23,891 nt of DNA, taken from Tannerella sp. (lineage in GTDB: Bacteria; Bacteroidota; Bacteroidia; Bacteroidales; Tannerellaceae). The stretch spans positions 1 through 23,891 of the forward strand of contig JAISTJ010000187.1 in assembly GCA_031272655.1 (NCBI GenBank). The letters are read 5' to 3'. The notes beneath the pieces are model-generated. The model saw only the letters and a list, made by a program, of their open reading frames with translations, did no database searches and was not told where the DNA came from. Of the stretch, positions 1 to 6,487 are shown in pieces; the stretch's first letter is position 1; the number at the start of each line of letters is the position of its first letter. Position numbers and translations under genes: made by a program.

Positions 1-117
1 ACCTATGTTGAGATGATAAACTTTTATCCCCTTTGCCTTGGCTCTGTTAGCCAGCGGCACTAACTTTCGTATCGGCGACTCAGGCATGCTGACGCCGCGT
101 GATGATATTGTCGGCAT
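1..117 (-). CDS. PLP-dependent aminotransferase (class I/II), N-terminal fragment
   Basis: Only the first 39 codons are in the window; the gene continues past position 1. The ATG is the complement of 115-117. Reading leftwards the protein begins MPTISSRGVSMPESPIRKL and ends in KVYHLNIG at the window edge. This N-terminus (MPESPIRKLVPLANRAK, then K-V-Y-H-L-N-I-G) is the one I know from Bacteroidetes aspartate/aromatic-type aminotransferases, where the HLNIGQPD segment precedes the cofactor-binding fold; the QPD would lie outside the window. Such enzymes move an amino group between an amino acid and a 2-oxo acid in the cytoplasm using pyridoxal phosphate. Substrate specificity cannot be told from this fragment. 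The gene is divergent from the WecA-like gene at 302. A second in-frame ATG at codon 11 is a possible but less likely start. Confidence 0.75.
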   Translation of the reverse strand, partial: MPTISSRGVSMPESPIRKLVPLANRAKAKGIKVYHLNIG

Positions 118-140
118 ATAAATCTTATAGTTTCGGGGTG

Positions 141-148
141 CAAAATTA
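141..148 (-). promoter_or_regulatory. Probable -7 box for the aminotransferase gene
   Basis: On the minus strand 148-141 reads TAATTTTG, a match to the Bacteroidetes -7 consensus TAnnTTTG. It lies 23 bases before the ATG at 117, which would give a leader of about 15-20 bases. No convincing TTTG (-33 box) is seen at the usual distance, so the call rests on the -7 box and its position. Confidence 0.5.
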
Positions 149-211
149 GCAGAAAAATATCAATAATTTGTTGTTTTCGCTCAAAAACTATTTCTTTTTG
201 ATTTTTTTTAT

Positions 212-219
212 TATCTTTG
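212..219 (+). promoter_or_regulatory. Probable -7 box for the WecA-like gene
   Basis: TATCTTTG at 212-219 matches TAnnTTTG exactly. It predicts a start near 225 and a leader of about 75 bases before the ATG at 302, longer than for most genes here. The expected -33 region (around 189-193) is A/T rich but has no TTTG. The predicted start falls inside a perfect 12-bp palindrome at 221-232. Confidence 0.55.
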
Positions 220-220
220 C

Positions 221-232
221 AGTTTGCAAACT
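221..232. repeat. Perfect 12-bp palindrome over the predicted WecA start site
   Basis: AGTTTGCAAACT at 221-232 is its own reverse complement. It starts two bases after the -7 box at 212-219, so a dimeric repressor bound here would cover the transcription start. It could also be chance in A/T-rich DNA. No regulator gene next to it suggests a partner. Confidence 0.4.
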
Positions 233-301
233 AATCTATAAAGTAGGTCAAAAGTTTGTTTATTTATCGTTTCAAAACGTTATTCATTAATTTAGTTTTT
301 A

Positions 302-1417
302 ATGAACTATTTATTAATATTAGTCGCATTTTTGTCGTCAATGGTTTTTGCGATGCTTATCATTCCGAAAATCCTCGTCATAGCAAACAAGCATCAACTT
401 TACGACAGTATTGACGACAGGAAAACCCATACTGGCGCCGTTCCGCGAATCGGCGGCATCTCGTTTGTGCCGTGTATCCTGTTCTCGTTAATGCTGTCTT
501 TCGGCTTTTATTACCTGCTTGGCGAAAAGTACGGTTTCAAAGGTGAAATCCCTGATAATATTAAGTTTAACCTCTTTTTCTGCGGAATGATCCTGCTTTA
601 CCTCGGCGGAATAAAAGACGACCTTGTAGGGTTGCGGTTTATCTATAAGTTCATGCTGCAAATCGCGGCTGCCATAATGATCTTGTTATCAGGGATGTAC
701 ATAAACAATCTTTATGGTTTTTTATGGATTCACTCCATTCCGTTTTATATTGGAATGCCTCTAACTGTACTCATTATAGTACTGATTACCAATGCAATAA
801 ACCTTATTGACGGCATGGATGGGCTTGCTTCCGGAATTTCCATTTTCGCCCTGAGTGTATTTGGTGTGATGTACCTCACTCAGGGTCTTTGGACGTACTC
901 GGCGCTGTCTTTCAGTACGGTAGGCGTGCTGCTACCGTTCTTTTGGTACAATGTTTTCGGGAACGTCAAACGCGGGCGCAAACTCTTTATGGGTGATTCG
1001 GGAAGCCTCACTCTGGGTTTTATACTTGCCTATTTATCAGTGCATTATGTTTGCCTGTCGCCCGAAAGTCCATATTTCGCGTCGCACTCGTTCGTGATAG
1101 CTTTCTCTGCACTGCTCGTGCCGTTGCTCGACATACTTCGCGTCATCTTTGTCCGGTTTAAAAAGCGTTCAAACCTTTTTATGCCGGATCGCAACCACAT
1201 TCACCACAAACTCCAAAACCTCGGCCTGTCAAACACTAAATCACTGATTTGCATATTGTTATTCAACATTTTGATGTTCTGCCTCAACATCATACTGATA
1301 GGACATCTAAACAGCACTTTCATTTTCCTGACGGACTTAATCATCTGGATATCAGTTAATATGTACCTAAGCAGAATCATGAAACGAAACGCACGTCCTC
1401 CGAAAGGCAGTGTTTAA
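302..1417 (+). CDS. WecA/MraY-family undecaprenyl-phosphate sugar-1-phosphate transferase
   Basis: This 371-residue polytopic membrane protein should transfer a sugar-1-phosphate, probably N-acetylglucosamine-1-phosphate, from a UDP-sugar to undecaprenyl phosphate. That step starts a surface polysaccharide such as O-antigen, capsule or exopolysaccharide on the cytoplasmic face of the inner membrane. Family motifs appear in order: R-K-T-H-T-G-A-V-P-R-I-G-G (40-52), the Asp pair GGIKDDLVG (102-110), NLIDGMDGLASG with Asp170 and Asp173 (167-178), GDSGS (231-235), and the DRNHIHHKL His cluster (296-304). About ten hydrophobic segments separate them, and the length is usual for the family. RKTHTG and NHIHH favour a WecA/TagO-like enzyme over MraY itself, and there are no peptidoglycan genes nearby. 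The gene appears to be alone in its transcription unit and converges with the SGNH/GH78 gene, 32 bases apart. The exact sugar is not readable. Confidence 0.88.
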   Translation: MNYLLILVAFLSSMVFAMLIIPKILVIANKHQLYDSIDDRKTHTGAVPRIGGISFVPCILFSLMLSFGFYYLLGEKYGFKGEIPDNIKFNLFFCGMILLYLGGIKDDLVGLRFIYKFMLQIAAAIMILLSGMYINNLYGFLWIHSIPFYIGMPLTVLIIVLITNAINLIDGMDGLASGISIFALSVFGVMYLTQGLWTYSALSFSTVGVLLPFFWYNVFGNVKRGRKLFMGDSGSLTLGFILAYLSVHYVCLSPESPYFASHSFVIAFSALLVPLLDILRVIFVRFKKRSNLFMPDRNHIHHKLQNLGLSNTKSLICILLFNILMFCLNIILIGHLNSTFIFLTDLIIWISVNMYLSRIMKRNARPPKGSV

Positions 1418-1449
1418 CGCGCAACTGGCAAGTACACAGCAAACTAATT

Positions 1450-4400
1450 TCAAAACCGGTGATGACCCGAACCTACTTTATATTGCTTATTATCAGGCAG
1501 TATCACTGTGGCGGTGGTGTTGGCGGGGACCGATACTTCGAGCTTAAATACGCCGTCCGTTTTTGTCCATGAAACTTCTATCATGCCGTTTATGCTGTGA
1601 TAACTGCCTTTTGCCCAAGTTAATATATCACCCGGACAGGGTTTGATAACGAATTGCCGGAATCCGGGTTGGCTGTCATCAGGCCTGATGCCGAGGATAT
1701 GGCTGTACATCCACTCGCCGACCGCTCCCAGAGCGACATGGTTGAACGAATTCATGCTCGGATCCTGAAAGCCGCGACCGGCGACATATCCGTCCCAGCG
1801 TTCCCACACCGTCGTAGCGCCCTGATCTATAGAGTAAAACCAAGACGGGAAGCGGCGGCTCGTCAGCAAACGGTATGCTATGTCGGTATAGCCATATTCG
1901 CACAGCTGCTTCATCAGGCAAATAGTTGAATGAAAGCCTGTTGAGAGGCGGTAATCGTATTTCTTGACGGCTTCTGCCATGTGTGAAGCGGCTTTAGCCC
2001 TTAACTCCTGCGGTAAAAGGTTGAACTGCAGCGCAATAGCGTAACTTGCCTGAGTATCGTCTTTTATCTTCCCGTCAGACGCAACATACTCATTTACAAA
2101 GGCTTTCCTTATCGAAGCCGCAAGATTTCCATAATATTTGAAATCGCTTTCTTTGCCCAAAAGCCGCGCCGATTGGGCGAGAATCTCGGTGGAAAGGGCG
2201 AAATAGGCGGTTGAAAAGGCCTCTTTATCCATCTGTGCGCCCGTTTTGGGGTAATCGGGAACGGAAACGATAGTGTTGCCGTTGAGCCAATCGCCATAGT
2301 CGTTGCCGCGCACATTCCGCCAGATAAAGTCCTGATTATGAGCGTGATTAAAGTCCACAAACTTCTTAATAGCCTCATACTGAACCTGAAGGATGCGTTT
2401 GTCGTTGTAATTCCGGTATAGTTGCCATGGAATTACAACGCCTGCATCAGCCCAGCCGGGTCCGTTGTAGAAGCACTTCCAAAGCCCGTCAAACGGCGAA
2501 ATATCGGTGAAACGCCCGTCTTCAAGCTGAGAATCGCGGATGTCGCGCAAAAACTTAGTGTAAAAACCGGCCATATCGAGGTTATAGATAGCATTTTGTG
2601 AAAACACCTGTGCGTCGGCCATCCAACCTAACCTCTCATCGCGTTGCGGGCAGTCGGTCGGAATGGAAATCTGGTTGCCCCACTGCGTCCAGCGTATGTT
2701 TTCCCACAGTTTATTTATATCTTTGTCGGACGTCTCAAAATAACCCGTTACAGGTGATGCCGAAGCCGTTACCTTACCTGTAATAATCTCTATATCAGGC
2801 TTTTCAGTCAATCCTTCCACTTCTACGTAACGGAAACCATGATATGTAAACCGCGGCTCATAATCAATCGCCGTTTCATTCGCGGGGATATAGACATCAA
2901 CGGGCTTCGCATCACGCAGATTATCAGTATATAAAGTGCCGTCATCATAAATCATTTCGCCGTAACGCAAACGTACCGGACGCTCCGGATTATAAGGGAT
3001 TTTCAGCCTGCACCACCCTACCATGTTCTGTCCGAGGTCAAAAATATACTTATTGCGACCCGATTTGTGGACGGAAACAGGTTTCAATTCTTTGATAACA
3101 CTCACAGGCTCATTCATTTGCGCACACAGCGGCGAAGCTCCGACAGGATATGTCGCAGGCTCGTCCCATCCAGAATCGTTAAATTCAGGTTTTGTCCATC
3201 CATTCTGCTCTTTATCAGCCTCATACACTTCACCGTTGAAGAAAGACGCCTCTGTAACAGGGCTTTGTTGACGGAACTTCCAGCTGTAGTCGGTTGCAAT
3301 TGTTTCCTTAGTCCCGTCTTCGTAAATGATCAGCAACTGTCCGAGAAACTGCCTGAACAACCCGTAACCGCCCCTGCCCGGCGCAAGATGCCGCGGACCG
3401 GCATACCAACCGTCAGCAAGCATCACGCCTATCGCATTGCCGCCCTCTTTTAACAGTCCGCTGACGTCATAAGTCTGATGCTGAAGATGTTTGTCGTAAG
3501 AAGTAAACTCCGGTGCAAAAATGTTTTTACCGACTTTTTCGCCATTCATATACAATTCGTAAATGCCTTTGGATGAAGCAGTTAAAAACGCATTCCTGAT
3601 TTTTTTTCTGATTACAAACTCTTTACGAATCATCGGGGAGGGCGGCATCTTCATATCGTACAGATGATAGAGGTTATTCGGCTTCACGAAACCATCGGTA
3701 ACCAAAGCGCCGTCGGACGGGAACTTAAACTGCCAGCCGTACATGGCAAAAGAGGTATCCGAAAGCGCAACATGCTGATACAGAGCCTTATTTTCCATAT
3801 CGTACAACGCCTCAAACTCCGCTATCCCGTATTCATACCTGTCATTCCGAGTTTTAGATGATTTCAGGACGTTAAGCCTTAAATATCTGCCGTTTAATGG
3901 TTTATCAAATTTTTTGTAATAAAATTCTGCCGGCTGAATAGTTATATCGTTATCTGTCTCATTTACAATCACTTGCGAATCGCTGAAATCGGCATTTGAG
4001 GCGATTTCAACGGTAAATCTTATTGGAAAAGCCCTTTCCCGCTTGTAAACGGGGTGAATCTTCAGGACATCAAGAGGTTGCACTTTCCCCAAATCTATCA
4101 AAAGCCATCTTTTGGCATCGGCGTCTTTGACTGGGGCGGACACAAAACCGTTGTACGGATAGTAGCTATCATCCTGATGAACAGGGTATTCCCTCTCGCC
4201 GATCCACCATGCCTGCCAGTCGGATGCCGTCAACGGCCCGACAAAGAAATGCGCTGCCGGACTCCATTCCGACTGCTTGCCTTTCTCGTCCCATACACAC
4301 GCCTTCCAGTAATATAAAGTATTGGCTTTTAAAGGTTTACCGGCATAAATTATTTGATTTGAAGCATTGCTGTTTGTTTTTTTGCTGTCCCAGACGTCCG

Positions 4401-5349
4401 CTTTGCCTTCTGTAAGTATCTCAATATCAGTCGCTACGAGTATCCTGTACGCCTTTTGCTTTTTATCTGTCCCTGCCGACAGCAGTTCCCAACTGAAACG
4501 GGGATTCACAACATCTATTCCAAGCGGGTTTTGAAGGTATTCGCAACGCAGGTTATCCATCGTAAGTCCGCTTCCGAGCGCTTCCGGATGCGGATTTCCG
4601 GATAGGTATGCTGTTACGGCTGATTCGTTTTGAGGTTGTTTTTCGTCGGTTAACCACTTCATAATCAGGTTTGTAACTACTAAATGGCCTTGCCTGTTCG
4701 GGTGATTTATCTGGCTCATATACGTTTCAATCCTGTTGCCTTTACCGACCAAATCTTTGAAAGCGGCGTAACTGTCAACAAGTCCGACGCCGTATTTCGC
4801 GGCCAACTCCCTTATCTGGCGCGAGTGCTGCTCAAGCGGCGAGTTTTCATCAAGTATATCAACCGTCCAGTCGGGCGTTGGGGTCAGCAGTATCACCTTG
4901 ATATTCAGCTCTAAAGCTTTCTTTATCATCTGTTCCCAAGCCGCTTTTGCCCGTTCAAGCCCTAAACCCCTGTCATTCAGTGCATAATCTATGAAAAGCA
5001 CATCCGGTTTATGCGTCAGGACATCTGCTTCAAAACGCTTTGCGCCGCTTTCCGACTGCTCGCCTCCGATAGCCGTAACGATGCTGTTAACAACGGCAAG
5101 CGGGTATTGCGCCTTTATCTGTTCGAGCGTCTGATGAGGATACGCCTGCAAAGTGCGCACATCGGGCGTCTTGAAATACCCCGAAGGCACGCTGTGGCCA
5201 TGAAAGACGAAGTTCACAGTCCTGTTTGACGGCCAGACTTTCTGCAACTCCTGTTTAACCTCATTTAAATAACTTTTCATATCAGCTTGTCCATAAGTTG
5301 CTGACACACAGGATATTAGAAATAATAATAAGTTTACTTTTGTTTTCAT
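1450..5349 (-). CDS. Secreted SGNH hydrolase / GH78 alpha-L-rhamnosidase chimera with an inserted discoidin-like domain
   Basis: A 1299-residue exported protein with two enzyme parts. Residues 1-20 are a signal peptide (a Leu-Ile-Ser-Cys at 11-14 could instead be a weak lipobox). Residues about 40-235 are an SGNH (GDSL-type) esterase-like domain: block I is GHS with Ser53, block III Asn125-Asp126, block V His216 in NHPNRQGH. From about 262 GH78 begins with NLRCEYLQNPLGIDV and a fibronectin-like domain. A discoidin-like (F5/8 type C) domain at about 410-517 (WLLIDLGKVQPLDVLKI) seems inserted before the N-terminal rhamnosidase domain (about 570-740). The (alpha/alpha)6 catalytic part carries CPQRDERLGW (900-909, with Glu905 a likely acid) and WERWDG with Glu1183, the expected general base; a C-terminal beta domain follows. 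GH78 releases terminal alpha-L-rhamnose; the SGNH part may remove acetyl groups. Last gene of the leftward operon, 38 bases after the GHL10 lipoprotein gene. Confidence 0.88.
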   Translation of the reverse strand: MKTKVNLLLFLISCVSATYGQADMKSYLNEVKQELQKVWPSNRTVNFVFHGHSVPSGYFKTPDVRTLQAYPHQTLEQIKAQYPLAVVNSIVTAIGGEQSESGAKRFEADVLTHKPDVLFIDYALNDRGLGLERAKAAWEQMIKKALELNIKVILLTPTPDWTVDILDENSPLEQHSRQIRELAAKYGVGLVDSYAAFKDLVGKGNRIETYMSQINHPNRQGHLVVTNLIMKWLTDEKQPQNESAVTAYLSGNPHPEALGSGLTMDNLRCEYLQNPLGIDVVNPRFSWELLSAGTDKKQKAYRILVATDIEILTEGKADVWDSKKTNSNASNQIIYAGKPLKANTLYYWKACVWDEKGKQSEWSPAAHFFVGPLTASDWQAWWIGEREYPVHQDDSYYPYNGFVSAPVKDADAKRWLLIDLGKVQPLDVLKIHPVYKRERAFPIRFTVEIASNADFSDSQVIVNETDNDITIQPAEFYYKKFDKPLNGRYLRLNVLKSSKTRNDRYEYGIAEFEALYDMENKALYQHVALSDTSFAMYGWQFKFPSDGALVTDGFVKPNNLYHLYDMKMPPSPMIRKEFVIRKKIRNAFLTASSKGIYELYMNGEKVGKNIFAPEFTSYDKHLQHQTYDVSGLLKEGGNAIGVMLADGWYAGPRHLAPGRGGYGLFRQFLGQLLIIYEDGTKETIATDYSWKFRQQSPVTEASFFNGEVYEADKEQNGWTKPEFNDSGWDEPATYPVGASPLCAQMNEPVSVIKELKPVSVHKSGRNKYIFDLGQNMVGWCRLKIPYNPERPVRLRYGEMIYDDGTLYTDNLRDAKPVDVYIPANETAIDYEPRFTYHGFRYVEVEGLTEKPDIEIITGKVTASASPVTGYFETSDKDINKLWENIRWTQWGNQISIPTDCPQRDERLGWMADAQVFSQNAIYNLDMAGFYTKFLRDIRDSQLEDGRFTDISPFDGLWKCFYNGPGWADAGVVIPWQLYRNYNDKRILQVQYEAIKKFVDFNHAHNQDFIWRNVRGNDYGDWLNGNTIVSVPDYPKTGAQMDKEAFSTAYFALSTEILAQSARLLGKESDFKYYGNLAASIRKAFVNEYVASDGKIKDDTQASYAIALQFNLLPQELRAKAASHMAEAVKKYDYRLSTGFHSTICLMKQLCEYGYTDIAYRLLTSRRFPSWFYSIDQGATTVWERWDGYVAGRGFQDPSMNSFNHVALGAVGEWMYSHILGIRPDDSQPGFRQFVIKPCPGDILTWAKGSYHSINGMIEVSWTKTDGVFKLEVSVPANTTATVILPDNKQYKVGSGHHRF

Positions 5350-5387
5350 TTGTTTTTATTTAAGACAGGCTATTAAGCCGTTTATTT

Positions 5388-6485
5388 TCAATATTTTCGC
5401 CGTATCGCTTTTTCGAGGGCTTTCCAATGGTCGTCGGTCATACTGCCGGGTGTAAAAAGACATACACCTGCAGCGCCGCTTTCCATTGAGCCGCGCACGG
5501 CTTCTTCAATCTCCGACGGCAGAAGTCCGTGACCTTCAGGATCTTTAATACTTGCTTTGTTTTGCCAGTCGCGACAGATAAAAAGACCGCTGTAAACGGG
5601 CGCTCTGCCCGCAATGGCATCAGTTTCTTCTTTTGTTATAACTTGCAACCAATCAGCGCCTTCGAGATAGAAATCGTTGTAGTTCATAGGGAAAAAGACA
5701 TCAACGTTCCATTTATTCCATTCCTGACGCACCAACTTTTTTGACAAAGAAGGGCCGGGGAACACGGCAGCGCTGATTTTCTTGCCTTTGGAATGGACTA
5801 CATCCACCAAACGGTTGACCAAAGAAGTAATTTGATCATAGCGGAACTGTTTCCATTCCTCGCAAGTCGAAGGGTCTGCATACGAACGGATATCTATCCC
5901 AGTCTTTTCCTTAAACTGCGAAACGCACCGGTCGCAATAACAATAATCCGCTACCGGATATTCCTCGTTCATCACCAAACCGTACTTGTCCCACAGTCCA
6001 CGCGGCAAAATGACGTCCGGAAAACGGATATAATCAAGGTGAACATAGTCCAATTCCGGAATATCAGCCATTTTTCCATACAGATCTGCCAAATAATCAA
6101 AGACTTCCTCCCGCCCGGGACACATAAACCTGTAATGCGGCACGTAAGCCTGCACTTTGAAAGCCGACTCGCCGTTGCGATTAACCGCATACCATGACGA
6201 ATCCACATGATGCTGCACCATCGTCGCATGCCATGCGTGAAACTCCAATCCAGCGGCGTGCGCAGCTTTTGCGGCACGTTCAATGCGCTCAATATCAGCG
6301 CCTACGCCATGACAGACGCCGACGAGGCCTTTCTGTTTCAATTCTTTAAAATGTTCCGTCAGCGATTCCAAAGTAGAGTTCCTGCCCTCTCCCGTCCAGC
6401 CGTAAACCTTAACTTGCGGCTTGTCGCTACAAGAAAATATTATAGCTAAAAAGCTGATTATCAACAATTTGCCAATGTGTTTCAT
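5388..6485 (-). CDS. GHL10-like (family 10 glycosylhydrolase-like) lipoprotein
   Basis: A 365-residue predicted lipoprotein: hydrophobic segment 5-18, lipobox Ile-Phe-Ser-Cys with Cys19, then a short polar stretch. The rest reads as a TIM-barrel protein of the GHL10 type (the group once named DUF187): strand motif YVHLDYIRFPD (148-157, Asp151 and Asp157), VFFPMNYNDFY (263-273), and a late CLFTPG strand. After the first motif comes a Cys cluster, CYCDRC (182-187), within a stretch ending in FKEKTGI that recurs in related proteins. HAWHATMV and HH (83-93) may line the active site. The bond cleaved is not known for this family branch; a glycosidase acting on peptidoglycan or another glycan is the usual suggestion. 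The start is 2 bases from the stop of the upstream TPR-peptidase gene, so the two are almost surely co-transcribed. Function is inference; family membership is fairly sure. Confidence 0.75.
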   Translation of the reverse strand: MKHIGKLLIISFLAIIFSCSDKPQVKVYGWTGEGRNSTLESLTEHFKELKQKGLVGVCHGVGADIERIERAAKAAHAAGLEFHAWHATMVQHHVDSSWYAVNRNGESAFKVQAYVPHYRFMCPGREEVFDYLADLYGKMADIPELDYVHLDYIRFPDVILPRGLWDKYGLVMNEEYPVADYCYCDRCVSQFKEKTGIDIRSYADPSTCEEWKQFRYDQITSLVNRLVDVVHSKGKKISAAVFPGPSLSKKLVRQEWNKWNVDVFFPMNYNDFYLEGADWLQVITKEETDAIAGRAPVYSGLFICRDWQNKASIKDPEGHGLLPSEIEEAVRGSMESGAAGVCLFTPGSMTDDHWKALEKAIRRKY

Positions 6486-6487
6486 AA

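Noticed and set aside
268..279. Small inverted repeat CGTTT-CA-AAACG in the WecA leader
   Set aside because: Five-bp arms in A/T-rich DNA are too short to support a function.
1418..1449. Search for a terminator between the convergent WecA-like and SGNH/GH78 genes
   Set aside because: No stem followed by a T run was found in either direction.
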